Shown here: piece after piece, positions 16,537 through 26,302 of the stretch
Numbering within the stretch: the first letter of the stretch is position 1
How the letters are laid out: every line of letters begins with the position of its first letter
Source: Parvibaculaceae bacterium PLY_AMNH_Bact1
GTDB taxonomy: Bacteria; Pseudomonadota; Alphaproteobacteria; Parvibaculales; Parvibaculaceae
Reading direction: 5' to 3'
NCBI GenBank assembly: GCA_032881465.1
Contig: CP126168.1
Span: forward strand, 1,054,001-1,118,000
Length of the DNA stretch: 64,000 nucleotides
Position numbers and translations under genes: made by a program
Notes under the pieces: model-generated
What the model saw: only the letters and a program-made list of their open reading frames with translations
Databases searched by the model: none
Told to the model about the DNA's origin: nothing

Positions 16537-17873
16537 GGTCCCGCAGACTCTTTCGCGATCAGGTCCGCAATCGTTGCTTCTTTCAAAACAGTGCTTTCAG
16601 CCTCAGTAAGGGATTGCAGAAGCGCGTCCACAGAGACATCGGAGCCAAGCGTGGTGTCGTCCGCAGCGCCGCGATGGTCGTCTGTCGCAATAATGCTGAG
16701 GACTTCTTTCACTTGGGTCATGTCAGCAGGTTTGGTTGGGACAAGACGCTTGTCTGCGCCTGCCCAGGCAACGAGACCCGCACGGCGTAGAGGGTCAGCG
16801 ATCAGCTCCACCGTTTGAGGCGGAATGCCGAGCCGACGCGAGAGGCGTGCGCTGGTCCAGGATGTATCACCGGTGTGGAAGGAGCGGTGAATCACTGTGA
16901 GGAGGACAAGGCAGGTCCGCTTCACCTGATCAAGCGTCAGGCGCATGAGGCCCGACTCCGGCGACAGATGCGCCCGGTTCTGGAAATAGTAGGTGACCGA
17001 GCACCCGACCAGGACGATTAGCCAGGCCGCATAGAGCCAGATCATGAACAGGACGACACTGGCAAAAGCTGAATAGATAGCCGCGTAGCGAGCTGACGTC
17101 ACAACGAAGGTCGCAAAAGCCCAGCCGGTTGCGACCCACATGAGGCCTGTAATCGCGCCGCCAACAAGTGCGGCTGACACTTTCACGCGTGTGTTAGGGA
17201 CAACGAGGTAGAGAAACGCAAAAGCACTCATGGTCATGATGAAGGGAACAAGCTTGCTTGCTTCTTCAATCGCCACTCTGACGGGTCCGAACGCGCCCAG
17301 TGTGTCCATCAGAAACGAACTGGCGGTGGTAGCGATTACCCCGATCGCGAGGAACAGGACCAGCGGCCCGAGCAATCCAACACTCACATAGGCCGCCATC
17401 TGTTTCGCCAAAGAGCCATCAGCTGTGACCTGCCAGACTGAATTGAAAGCGGCCTGAATCTTCTGGATAAGAGAAATCAATGTGTAGATGAGAAAGACCA
17501 GACCGACGGAACCCAAGACGGAGATATTGACCTGCTGAACGAAGGCGATGGTCTTCTCTGTAATCTCTACACCCTGCGCACCCATCGGCGCCAGGAATTC
17601 AAGCATAAAGGTCTCAATCTGATCATCGACACCGAACGCTTTGAGGATAGCAAACATCAAAGCCAGCACCGGTACGATGGCGAGCAGCGTTGTGTAGACA
17701 AGGCTCATTGCCCTGAGATTAGCTTGGCCGGTCAAAAGATCACGAATGACGACCCACAAAATCTGAGCTGCAACCACAAGCGGGCGACGAAAAAACGGAT
17801 CGTCCTCTTTCGGCTTTGCCCAGATCTCTCGTGTGAGCTGCGCTTGCAGGTCTGAAACTAAGCTACCGAACAC
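16533..17873 (-). CDS. YihY/BrkB family membrane protein with extended C-terminus
   Basis: A 446-aa protein of the YihY/virulence factor BrkB family. The signature MSLVYTTLLAIVPVLALMFA (about residues 56-75) is clear and there are six or so membrane helices to about residue 300. The last 130 residues are soluble and look like a winged-helix segment (TSARLSRRLGIPPQTVELIADPLRRAGLV) followed by an acidic tail, so the protein is longer than E. coli YihY (about 290 aa). GTG 17873 was chosen because GGAGG lies five bases before it; GTG 17885 is in frame upstream. Function is unproven; the old RNase BN assignment is wrong. Confidence 0.88.
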   Translation of the reverse strand: MFGSLVSDLQAQLTREIWAKPKEDDPFFRRPLVVAAQILWVVIRDLLTGQANLRAMSLVYTTLLAIVPVLALMFAILKAFGVDDQIETFMLEFLAPMGAQGVEITEKTIAFVQQVNISVLGSVGLVFLIYTLISLIQKIQAAFNSVWQVTADGSLAKQMAAYVSVGLLGPLVLFLAIGVIATTASSFLMDTLGAFGPVRVAIEEASKLVPFIMTMSAFAFLYLVVPNTRVKVSAALVGGAITGLMWVATGWAFATFVVTSARYAAIYSAFASVVLFMIWLYAAWLIVLVGCSVTYYFQNRAHLSPESGLMRLTLDQVKRTCLVLLTVIHRSFHTGDTSWTSARLSRRLGIPPQTVELIADPLRRAGLVAWAGADKRLVPTKPADMTQVKEVLSIIATDDHRGAADDTTLGSDVSVDALLQSLTEAESTVLKEATIADLIAKESAGP

Positions 17874-18118
17874 ATGTGCCTCCACGCCCGAAAGGGGTTT
17901 TCAATTGCGTCCAATGTACCTGTTTTGACAGATTTTGGCGAAAAACAGCCCATTCTTGTGGCACCCGGCCAAATTTTTTGGAGAACAGTCTTAAGGCGCC
18001 CCTGCGTCAATGAAAATGGCGGCTCGAGAGCGGTTGCGAGGGAGGCCGGAACGCATTATCCCAAACGTTCGTAATAAAAAACGTGCCAATCTGGTCTAAA
18101 CAAAAAAGGGTGAGAAAC

Positions 18119-19357
18119 ATGGGCGAAGCATGGATTATCGACGCCTGCCGCACACCCCGCGGCATCGGCAAAGTAGGCAAGGGCGCGCTGGCGGAAATTC
18201 ACCCGCAGCAGCTTGGAGCTACAGTCTTGAAGGCGCTTAAAGAGCGCAATGACATTAAGACCGAAGAAGTTGACGACATCGTCTGGGGTACAAGCTCGCA
18301 GAAGGGCCCGCAGTCTGGTGACTTGGGTCGTATGGCAGCATTGGATGCTGGCTACGACGTTCGGTCCAGCGGCATGACCCTCGACCGTTTCTGCGGCTCC
18401 GGCATCACGTCGGTAAACATTGCAGCAGCAAACATCATGTCTGGCATGGAAGACATGACGATTGCCGGTGGTACAGAAATGATGTCGCTCTTTGGCAGCA
18501 TGAACAAAGGCGGTTCGCCTTTCATGGACAATGGCAATAAACGCCTGCGTCACGAGCATCCACAGCCACACCAGGGTGTGTGCGCCGACGCCATTGCAAC
18601 GTTAGAGAACATTCCGCGCCAGGCGTTGGATGAGCTGGCGCTTGTCAGTCAGCAACGTGCGGATGCAGCGATCAAGGCCGGACACTTCGACAAGTCTCTT
18701 GTGGCTGTGCATCACGAAGACGGCACATTGGCTTTGGACAAGGAAGAATTCCCACGCCCGCAGACAACAATGGAAGGTCTTTCAAGCCTCGCGCCTTCTT
18801 TTGAAGCGATTGCCGATTTTGAGCTGGATGAAGACGGCACAACATTCCGGAAGCTCGTAACTGCGAAATATCCGGACCTGAAGATCAATCATGTCCACCA
18901 TGCTGGTAACTCTTCTGGTGTTGTAGACGGCGCCGCAGCTCTTCTTCTGGCGTCACCTGAATATGCAAAAGCAAACGGCATGAAGCCACGCGCGCGCGTC
19001 GTTGCAATGGCCAATATGGGTGACAGCCCAACGCTGATGCTGAACGCACCTGTCCCTGCAGCGAAAAAAGTGCTTGCAAAGGCTGGTATGAAGCTGGAAG
19101 ACATTGATCTCTTTGAAATCAATGAGGCGTTCTCTGTTGTGACCGAAAAGTTCATCCGCGATCTAGATCTCGACCGCGAAAAAGTGAACGTGAATGGCGG
19201 AGCGATGGCCCTTGGACATCCGATCGGTGCGACGGGCTCTATCCTGGTTGGCACGATGGTCGATGAACTTGAACGCCAGGACAAGCAGTTCGGTCTGGTC
19301 ACCATGTGTGCCGCTGGCGGCATGGCTCCTGCGGTTATCATCGAGCGCATGCAGTAA
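18119..19357 (+). CDS. Acetyl-CoA C-acyltransferase (thiolase)
   Basis: A 412-aa thiolase. The acylated Cys92 is in LDRFCGSG, the His is in NEAFSVVTEKF...GHPIGATG, and the second catalytic Cys is in TMCAAGGMAPAVIIE near the end. It condenses or cleaves acyl-CoA: either the last step of beta-oxidation or acetoacetyl-CoA formation. ATG 18119 follows GGGTGAGAAAC. It is a single gene ending in a strong terminator. Confidence 0.94.
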   Translation: MGEAWIIDACRTPRGIGKVGKGALAEIHPQQLGATVLKALKERNDIKTEEVDDIVWGTSSQKGPQSGDLGRMAALDAGYDVRSSGMTLDRFCGSGITSVNIAAANIMSGMEDMTIAGGTEMMSLFGSMNKGGSPFMDNGNKRLRHEHPQPHQGVCADAIATLENIPRQALDELALVSQQRADAAIKAGHFDKSLVAVHHEDGTLALDKEEFPRPQTTMEGLSSLAPSFEAIADFELDEDGTTFRKLVTAKYPDLKINHVHHAGNSSGVVDGAAALLLASPEYAKANGMKPRARVVAMANMGDSPTLMLNAPVPAAKKVLAKAGMKLEDIDLFEINEAFSVVTEKFIRDLDLDREKVNVNGGAMALGHPIGATGSILVGTMVDELERQDKQFGLVTMCAAGGMAPAVIIERMQ

Positions 19358-19380
19358 AAACCTCACATCTGAATGATTTA

Positions 19381-19411
19381 GGCCGCAGAACCTTGATTCT
19401 GCGGCCTTTTT
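19381..19411 (+). terminator. Rho-independent terminator after the thiolase gene
   Basis: A perfect 10-bp stem (GGCCGCAGAA 19381-19390 with 19397-19406), a six-base loop CCTTGA and five T at 19407-19411. Confidence 0.95.
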
Positions 19412-19547
19412 CGTGGGCGAGTCTTCGGTTTGTGAACAGATTGTTAAACATGACAACATAAAACTATGGTTCGGACGCTCCCGGTCCGGGCGCCCGTGCG
19501 GCTGCACAATGAAGCCGCGCGTGAAGGAGCGATTTGGAAGGTTGGTT

Positions 19548-20960
19548 GTGACGAAGACCGATGCACTCAGACAGTTTCTTTCGGACCTGCCGCCTCCGGC
19601 AGCCGTGAAGCTGATGGATGCCGTCGAAAGCGGAGCGCTTCCGGCGACTCATCTCGGTCTGCCAATTGAAGAAATTCGTGCTGCTCTCGGCCCTGCGCTT
19701 GCCAAGATGAAAGGCAAGCGTGATGGCGCGTTGACGGACCTGCGCCTCTTCACCGCCCCCTTCGAAGATTTCTTGTTTGATGGTGTCCGGAAAGAAAAGG
19801 AAGCGGGGCTGATCCCACGCAGTTCGGTCGAACCGATCTGGAACTGGATCACAAATGAGCTCATTCCAGACACCTTCCCTGCGATGGCGACTCGGGTCGA
19901 AAAACACATCGCAAGCGCCGACAAGGAAGCCTTGCATGCTGCGATGACGGTCTTATTGCAGGCGGCAGGGTCAGCCATGACGGCTGCAATAGAACGCTGT
20001 GACACTGATACAAAATATGCAAACGCGACGGCTTCCCGTTTGGGGGGGTACGATGTCGTCGCTGATGCGCGCGAAGTGGCAGATGTTTTTGTGATCCTTG
20101 ATGAAATGCAGGAGATGCAGGAAAGCGTGCCACGCCACATCAGGGCATTTGATGATCGAATGGTCTCAGACGTACGTGACCTCTACAATGATCTGTATGA
20201 GCGGGACCCGGACCGCGCAATTTACCTCGCTCTCGCGGTGATGGGGCGCCTAGATTGTCCGTGGCAGATCCTGCGTCTCGCGCGCAAGGTTGCACAGAAG
20301 AATGACGACACGATGATCTCCAGGACGGATTTTTCGATCCTCGGGGAGCGTCTTATTCGTCGCCTGGAGATGATTGCCTCCTATTTTGAGAATTTGCGAC
20401 CTGGTCTGTCTGACCTTGAAGAATTGCACCTGCAGATCATTGAGTTTTCCGAACTCTCCAAAGGGATCACGCGGGAAATCGAGTTGCTGAGGATTGGCAA
20501 TTGGGGACAACGCTTGTTGAAAGCGCGCAATGTTATATCCACAGCCATCAGTGATGAATTTGCCCACTATCCAAAAGACTTAGGCGCAGCACTTCCGCTG
20601 CAGAGAATTGGCGGGTTTGGGCGCTCCGGGCCGCGACGCGTCGACATATCTCACATGCCGGACGACGAGAAACTCTCGCGTATCCGTCGCGAACTTAAGT
20701 TTGTGCTGAAGACCAAGGATCTGGCGCAATCTATTGGTGCACAGGCGGCCTTTGACAAACTACTGCCTGAGCTTGAGGCCTTTATGGTCACGTATGAGGA
20801 TGCCATCCTTGAAGAGATGCGCCATTGCGAGGCAGACACGGCAGAGCATGCCGAAGCCTATTTGGAATTCGCTGCAGAGGTCGCTGAGCAGCTGACAGGT
20901 CGGGCAGGTGCTGCGACCTTGCTCAAGCGCGGACGTGTTGCACTCCAAGCATCAGCCTGA
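19548..20960 (+). CDS. Uncharacterised 470-aa helical protein
   Basis: I do not recognise this protein. It is soluble, mostly helical and rich in charged residues, with no signal peptide or membrane helix. It opens with TKTDALRQFLSDLPPPAAVKLMDAVESG, and a DVREVADVFVILDEMQEMQ-like segment lies near residue 180. The C-terminal third contains long acidic helices. GTG 19548 is preferred because GGAAGG lies six bases before it; ATG 19509 is an upstream alternative. It follows a terminator and is convergent with the desulfhydrase gene, so it is probably its own transcription unit. Codon use looks like that of its neighbours, which suggests a native chromosomal gene. Confidence 0.8.
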   Translation: MTKTDALRQFLSDLPPPAAVKLMDAVESGALPATHLGLPIEEIRAALGPALAKMKGKRDGALTDLRLFTAPFEDFLFDGVRKEKEAGLIPRSSVEPIWNWITNELIPDTFPAMATRVEKHIASADKEALHAAMTVLLQAAGSAMTAAIERCDTDTKYANATASRLGGYDVVADAREVADVFVILDEMQEMQESVPRHIRAFDDRMVSDVRDLYNDLYERDPDRAIYLALAVMGRLDCPWQILRLARKVAQKNDDTMISRTDFSILGERLIRRLEMIASYFENLRPGLSDLEELHLQIIEFSELSKGITREIELLRIGNWGQRLLKARNVISTAISDEFAHYPKDLGAALPLQRIGGFGRSGPRRVDISHMPDDEKLSRIRRELKFVLKTKDLAQSIGAQAAFDKLLPELEAFMVTYEDAILEEMRHCEADTAEHAEAYLEFAAEVAEQLTGRAGAATLLKRGRVALQASA

Positions 20961-20983
20961 CGTTTTGTGCATCGAGTGGTGTA

Positions 20984-22003
20984 TTATTTAGATCTGAATT
21001 CTGCTGGATAGGCGAAGAGGCCTGGCATACCTCCTGTATGCAGAAAGACGATTGTTTCGGTCTCGCCAATTTCTCCATTCAGGATTGCAGCAATCATGCC
21101 CGCCATAGCTTTTCCTGTATAGACAGGGTCGAGCAGAATGCCTTCAGTGCGTGCGACCAACTCGACTGCTGAGACCATCCCCTCAGTCGGAAGGCCGTAT
21201 CCGTCGCCAAGGTGCCGAAAATCCACGTGCACGTCTTCGTCGCTGACAGGGCCGCCGCCAATGCGCTCCGACGTCTGGTTCGCGATGTCCAGGAGTTCCC
21301 CGAGCAGTGCTTCCCGGGTTGGTTTGGACACACTCACCGCATCCACTTTCGAGCCGCCGTTTGCCAGCGCCCGGCCTGCAAGAAGGCCCGCCTGCGTTCC
21401 CAGGCTCCCATTTGCATGGAAGATGCGATCTACCTGTATCCCGGCGGCTTTCGCCTGGTCTTGGATCTCCAGAAAAACCCGCGCATAAGCGGTCGACCCT
21501 ATAGCGTTTGAGCCCCCAACGGGAATGAGATAGGGCGTGCCACCTGCAGAGCGGATTTTTTCTGTGACCTCTTCAAACACGGCCCGTGCATCCGCGTCTT
21601 TTGCCTGCCGATGAATTTCAGCCCCGAGGATATTGTCTAGCAGCAGATTGCCAGAGGTGCTGTAGGCAGGGTCGCCGTAAGGCACTGTTTCAAACAGAAT
21701 GAGATGTGCCGCGAGGCCCATTTTGGCCGCGGCCGCCGCGGTTTGGCGCGCATGATTGGACTGCAGCGCACCGGCCGTTATGACTGTGTCTGCGCCTTTT
21801 TCAAGCGCATCCCCGATGAGGTACTCAAGTTTCCGGGTTTTGTTACCACCACCGGCGAGGCCCGTAAGGTCATCCCGTTTGACATAGAGACGTGGGCAGG
21901 CGTGTCCGTCGGACATGAGCGCTTCCCGCAAACGTGGCATCTCTTGTAATGGCGTCACGCCATCCATCAGAGAGACGTGGGGCAGATTATCGGGCAACTG
22001 CAT
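20984..22003 (-). CDS. D-cysteine desulfhydrase / ACC deaminase family enzyme
   Basis: A 339-aa fold-type II PLP enzyme. Lys55 in GGGNKTRKLEYL is the PLP lysine, and ALQSNHARQTAAAAAKMGL follows as the family's second signature. Members degrade D-cysteine to pyruvate, sulfide and ammonia, or open 1-aminocyclopropane-1-carboxylate; the residues that separate the two cannot be judged here. It is 25 bp from the CaiB gene upstream on the same strand, so the two may be cotranscribed. Confidence 0.88.
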   Translation of the reverse strand: MQLPDNLPHVSLMDGVTPLQEMPRLREALMSDGHACPRLYVKRDDLTGLAGGGNKTRKLEYLIGDALEKGADTVITAGALQSNHARQTAAAAAKMGLAAHLILFETVPYGDPAYSTSGNLLLDNILGAEIHRQAKDADARAVFEEVTEKIRSAGGTPYLIPVGGSNAIGSTAYARVFLEIQDQAKAAGIQVDRIFHANGSLGTQAGLLAGRALANGGSKVDAVSVSKPTREALLGELLDIANQTSERIGGGPVSDEDVHVDFRHLGDGYGLPTEGMVSAVELVARTEGILLDPVYTGKAMAGMIAAILNGEIGETETIVFLHTGGMPGLFAYPAEFRSK

Positions 22004-22028
22004 TGGTTTGTCCTCCCGTCAAGGTTCG

Positions 22029-23231
22029 TCAGATCACACCCTGGGCACGCAACTCATCTATTGCAGCGCTGCTATAGCCCAGGTCGGTAAGGATGGCGTC
22101 TGTATGCTCCCCCAGCAACGGCGCTCGGTGTCTGATACCGCCAGGTGTATCGGAGAGTTTGATGGGGGTTTCCATCACGGGGGCTGGATGGGGAAGTCCC
22201 GGAAAATCAACCGGGGTCATGTATTTCATCGCCTGAATATGAGGGTCTTCAAGCGCTTGCGCCGGAGAATAGACGGGCCCTGCGGGGATGCGGGCGTCCC
22301 CCAGAATGTTCAGTGCTTCTTCCATCGTGTATTGAGCGGCCCAGTCTGCTGTGCGTTGGCTGAGGATTTCGCCGTGTTCGCCCCGCTTCAAATCATCAGC
22401 AAACCGCGGGTCTGATAGCCACGTGTCTTCCCCCATCAGTTTCGCCCATCGTTTGAAGAGCGGGTCGCCGATCACCTGGACGAAGATCCATCCGTCTTTG
22501 GTTTGCACACAATCTGCCGGACCTGCATAGGGACTGCGATTGCCGATGGCTGTTCGGTTGGTGCCGCGCAGATCCTGTTCGATCAGATGGAAGTTGAAAA
22601 AGTTAAGCGCCGTGGCGAGCAACGCGCCTTCGACCATTTGGCCTTTGCCCGTTTGTTGTCGCGCCATCAGGGCGGCCATTGTTCCGTAGGCAGAAAGAAC
22701 AGCCGTGCCGAAATCAACCCAGGGCGCATAGCTCTTGGTGGGTTCATCAGCCCGCCCGGTGAGATAGGCCGCGCCACTCATGGCCTGCGCGACCCCGTCA
22801 AAACCCACCCGATTGGAATAGGGACCACCATGTCCAAAGGCAGAGACCGTTGTCAGGATGACTTTGGGATTGGTGGCCGAGAGCGTTTCATAATCAAGAC
22901 CCATGGCAGCCAGTGTTTGAGGCGGAAGGTTCGCCACCACCACATCGGCTTCAGCGACAAGTTGCGCGACAATTTCCCGACCCTTGTCGCACATCGGGTC
23001 CAGCGTCATGCCGCGCTTGTTTCGGTTGAGCTGAAGGAACATGGTCCCTTCACCTCCCTCGCCAGGAGCGGCATCGGGCACCACTGGTTGGACAAACCGG
23101 TCCTCACTCCCGTCGCGTTTTTCGATGCGGATGACGTCAGCACCCATGTCAGCGAGCAAGGTCGCGCAATAGGGACCAGCAATATAGCGCCCAAAATCCA
23201 GAACTTTTATCCCGTCTAATACCCCTGACAC
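22029..23231 (-). CDS. CaiB/BaiF family III CoA-transferase
   Basis: A 400-aa CoA-transferase. The N-terminus LDGIKVLDFGRYIAGPYCATLLADMGADVIRIE is a textbook family III start, and the catalytic Asp173 is in WVDFGTAV at the expected place. LNRNKRGMTLD (about 68-78) is also conserved. It moves CoA between carboxylic acids, so it may activate a substrate for the beta-oxidation enzymes in this region. The specific acid is unknown. Confidence 0.93.
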   Translation of the reverse strand: MSGVLDGIKVLDFGRYIAGPYCATLLADMGADVIRIEKRDGSEDRFVQPVVPDAAPGEGGEGTMFLQLNRNKRGMTLDPMCDKGREIVAQLVAEADVVVANLPPQTLAAMGLDYETLSATNPKVILTTVSAFGHGGPYSNRVGFDGVAQAMSGAAYLTGRADEPTKSYAPWVDFGTAVLSAYGTMAALMARQQTGKGQMVEGALLATALNFFNFHLIEQDLRGTNRTAIGNRSPYAGPADCVQTKDGWIFVQVIGDPLFKRWAKLMGEDTWLSDPRFADDLKRGEHGEILSQRTADWAAQYTMEEALNILGDARIPAGPVYSPAQALEDPHIQAMKYMTPVDFPGLPHPAPVMETPIKLSDTPGGIRHRAPLLGEHTDAILTDLGYSSAAIDELRAQGVI

Positions 23232-23453
23232 GTCATCACTCCCTGTGGAAACCGCGGGGAATCGCGGTCCGTATCGTTAACAGAAGCTCACTATAGCGCT
23301 CCCGATCGCCCTCGCGCAGATCGACCGTTTTTTATTGAAAATTGTTCTTTCGCCATAACCAAATCTTTTCGGTCCTGCAGGTACTCTCGACAAACGCTGG
23401 GATAGCGGGGGTTTAGTGAAGGCCTTGAGCCTGCATTGGGTTGAGTGAGCACC

Positions 23454-25295
23454 ATGTCGACAACAAAAATTACACAACCGGTCGACACAAATTCGGACCA
23501 GCCTGTTTACCGCTGGGATGGGGAATTTGAAGACCGGACGCTGGAAGCGCGCTTTGTGAAAGACACCTGGGGTGAGGTTGTTGCCAGAAGCCGAGCCATC
23601 ATGTTGGCCGGGCTCGTTTTCATGGTGGCTGCCGGTGTTGACTATATCACGCTTGGGTTGTCGCAAGCCTTTCTCCAGCTCGTTGCTTTGCGTTTGCTGA
23701 CACTGATCGTCGCTTTTGTACCTGTTGTCCTGTTCTCTGACGGCAGAGATCCCAAAGCGTTCTACGCAAGCGTGACTTTTACGCAGATTTACCTCTTCAC
23801 TGTTTTTCTTATGTCCTCGGTTATTGGCACATCGCCTGTCCGCGATATGGCGGTGGCGACAATCGTCATCTTGTTCGCCTACTACATTGCTGTCCCAAAC
23901 CGGTTGCATTTGAACGCATTGGTCGGTGTCGTCAGTAGCATTGCCCTTGTTGTGACCATTGGCATGACACCAGACATCTCGCTCTATGGTGTAGCAGTCT
24001 TGTCTGTTATGTGCATTACGGTCAATTTTGTTGGCATCCAGTTGGGGAGGTTGTGGGGACGTTTGCGTCGGACCGAATATCTGTCCATGGAACACCACAA
24101 GACCATGGCTGGGCGGTTGGCCGAGGAAATAGCTGAGCGTCAGGTGGCTGAGACGGAAGCGCGGGCGAATGAGCGCAGTTTCGAAGGCGTGTTCCGCGCC
24201 GCGCCTTTGCCACTGGTTCTTGTCCACCCGGGTGAAACAAAAATTCAACTGGGAAACAGGGCAGCTTGTGATCTGCTTGGCGTCGGTCGGGATGAAATGA
24301 AGACGCTGGACCTTCAAAAGGTTATCAAAGCGCGCATGGTGGAAAACCAGTTTAAAGACATGAAGACGTTCTTGAGCGCGCGGGAACCAGCAGAGATCGC
24401 AATTGAATCCGCAGATGGTCGACATCTTTGGGTAAACGTAACGAGCTCCGCCATGCGCTATCGCGGCGCGCCGACAATCCTAATTGCGCTCCATGACATC
24501 ACCCATCGTCGCGAAGAGGAGGAGCGCCTGCGAGATGCCCGCGATGTGGCAGATTCGGCAAACCGCTCTAAAACGGAATTCCTAGCCAATATGAGCCATG
24601 AGTTGCGCACACCATTGAACGCAATTATCGGTTTCTCCGAAGCGCTGGATCGTGAGATTTATGGCGAGCTGGGCAATGAGCGATACAAGGAATATGCACA
24701 GGACATTCATAGCTCCGGCATCCATCTCCTGAATATCATCAATGATATTCTCGACCTGTCTAAGATTGAGGCCGACAAGTTTGAGTTAGCGGAAGAAATC
24801 GTGAGCATTGAAGACACGATTGATACCGTAATGCGGATCGTAGCGACCCGAGCTGATCAGGCAGGCGTGAAACTCGAACGGTCGGTTGCAGATGGTCTTG
24901 GGGTGCGCTGCGACGAGCGCGCGCTCAAACAGATCTTGATCAACCTCCTATCCAATGCGGTTAAATTTTCCCGTGAGAAAACCACCGTCCGTGTTGATGT
25001 GACGGAGACGGAAACCGCGTTGCGGATCGCGGTGATCGACCAGGGTATTGGCATGGCACCGGAAGACATTCCAGAAGCGCTGGAGCCCTTCCGTCAGATT
25101 GATGGCACGCTGACCCGCACCTATGAAGGCACAGGTCTGGGCCTCCCGCTGGCCCGACGCCTGACGGAACTTCATGGCGGGAAACTGATGATCGAAAGCG
25201 CTAGGGGCGAAGGCACAAGCGTCCTGATTGATCTTCCCCTGGAGCGAATTGACGCACCGGCTGATCAAAATGAGCCTGAAACAGTGAGTGCCTGA
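23454..25295 (+). CDS. Membrane PAS histidine kinase, PdhS/PleC-like
   Basis: A 613-aa kinase: about six membrane helices at residues 45-200, a coiled linker, a PAS domain at about 245-350, a HisKA domain with His382 in NMSHELRTPLNAIIGFSE, and a HATPase domain with NLLSNAVKFS, DQGIGM and GTGLGLPLARRL. The segment after the H box (EIYGELGN..YKEYAQDIHSSGIHLLNIINDILDLSKIEA) is the form seen in alphaproteobacterial PdhS/PleC/DivJ kinases that feed DivK. There is no receiver domain. ATG 23454 is preferred over GTG 23445. No cognate regulator gene is adjacent. Confidence 0.9.
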   Translation: MSTTKITQPVDTNSDQPVYRWDGEFEDRTLEARFVKDTWGEVVARSRAIMLAGLVFMVAAGVDYITLGLSQAFLQLVALRLLTLIVAFVPVVLFSDGRDPKAFYASVTFTQIYLFTVFLMSSVIGTSPVRDMAVATIVILFAYYIAVPNRLHLNALVGVVSSIALVVTIGMTPDISLYGVAVLSVMCITVNFVGIQLGRLWGRLRRTEYLSMEHHKTMAGRLAEEIAERQVAETEARANERSFEGVFRAAPLPLVLVHPGETKIQLGNRAACDLLGVGRDEMKTLDLQKVIKARMVENQFKDMKTFLSAREPAEIAIESADGRHLWVNVTSSAMRYRGAPTILIALHDITHRREEEERLRDARDVADSANRSKTEFLANMSHELRTPLNAIIGFSEALDREIYGELGNERYKEYAQDIHSSGIHLLNIINDILDLSKIEADKFELAEEIVSIEDTIDTVMRIVATRADQAGVKLERSVADGLGVRCDERALKQILINLLSNAVKFSREKTTVRVDVTETETALRIAVIDQGIGMAPEDIPEALEPFRQIDGTLTRTYEGTGLGLPLARRLTELHGGKLMIESARGEGTSVLIDLPLERIDAPADQNEPETVSA

Positions 25296-25444
25296 GCACG
25301 CAGCGTTAACTCGTAACAGGCGGCAACGATTTCTGAGGCCGGCCATAGGGTGACGCGAGCGGATTGACCCTCTATACAATCGACACCACGGTTCTGAAAA
25401 ACATTCTGTGCTGGAGATTGTCGGTGCCCCTAAGCTCCCAAGAG

Positions 25445-26302
25445 ATGCTGCTTTGGCTTCTGTTTGCAGCCGTTACCGCTGCGACAATCGCATATATTCT
25501 CCGAACTGTGCTTGGCGAAGGAAAGTTGCATGGTGATCGCGAAGCAGGCATCGCCGTCTATCAGGACCAGTTGGAAGAACTCGACAGGGATGTTGAGAAA
25601 GGGGTCTTGCCGGAAGCGGAGGCGACCTCTGCGCGGATCGAAATATCGCGCCGCCTGCTAGCTGCCGCTGACAGCGGCAGGGACGAACCGCCGAGTGTCG
25701 ATCCTGGACGGGGCAGGGTGCTTTTGGTGGCCATCGCAGGCGTGCTGCCCCTATGCGTACTGGCGACCTATCTTGCAATGGGGTCGCCCGGACTGCCCGG
25801 ACAGCCATACACAGAACGGTTGGAACAACCCCTCGATCAGCTGCCAGTTGAAGGTCTGGTCGCCCGCCTAGAGGAACAACTCAAGCAAGAACCCGATGAT
25901 GCAACCGGTTGGCGGCTAATTGCGCCGGTCTACATGCAGCTTGGTCGATATAGCGATGCGATCAACGCCTTCGGGACGATTATGCAGCTGGAAGGCAGGG
26001 ATGCCGACGCGCTTGCCGGTCTTGGCGAAGCGCTTACCCTGTCAGGCGATGGCATGGTGCCGCCGCCCGCGCGACAGGCATTCGAGGCAGCGCTGCGTGA
26101 AGACCCAGCGCATGCACGGGCGCGTTTCTATCTGGCGCTTGCTAAAGCACAACGCGGCGATATTGCGGACGCACTGTCGGACTGGCAGGCCTTGCTGGCG
26201 GAGGCACCTGAGGGAGCACCCTGGGCTGAGGCCGTTGAGGCACAGGTCCGGGCCGCAGAAAACATCCTGGCGACACAAAACGCACCTAACGCTGACGAGT
26301 AA
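25445..26302 (+). CDS. ccmI: Cytochrome c maturation protein CcmI
   Basis: A 285-aa CcmI. It opens with a membrane helix (MLLWLLFAAVTAATIAYIL), a cytoplasmic AVYQDQLEELDRDVEKGVL stretch that is the CcmI signature, a second helix at about residues 92-110, and a periplasmic TPR-like part (WRLIAPVYMQLGRYSDAINAF). It chaperones apocytochrome c to the haem ligation complex. ATG 25445 fits the family start; GTG 25424 is also in frame. Its last 17 bp overlap the end of the converging lipoprotein gene. ccmE/F/H follow after two unrelated genes. Confidence 0.9.
   Translation: MLLWLLFAAVTAATIAYILRTVLGEGKLHGDREAGIAVYQDQLEELDRDVEKGVLPEAEATSARIEISRRLLAAADSGRDEPPSVDPGRGRVLLVAIAGVLPLCVLATYLAMGSPGLPGQPYTERLEQPLDQLPVEGLVARLEEQLKQEPDDATGWRLIAPVYMQLGRYSDAINAFGTIMQLEGRDADALAGLGEALTLSGDGMVPPPARQAFEAALREDPAHARARFYLALAKAQRGDIADALSDWQALLAEAPEGAPWAEAVEAQVRAAENILATQNAPNADE

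Noticed and set aside
17920-17960. TTGACA that could be a -35 box before the thiolase gene
   Set aside because: The -10 region at 17 bp reads GCCCAT, so a sigma-70 promoter is not supported.
23277-24425. A 382-codon open frame on the minus strand
   Set aside because: It overlaps the sensor part of the PAS kinase gene; low-complexity His/Gln-rich translation and no domain.
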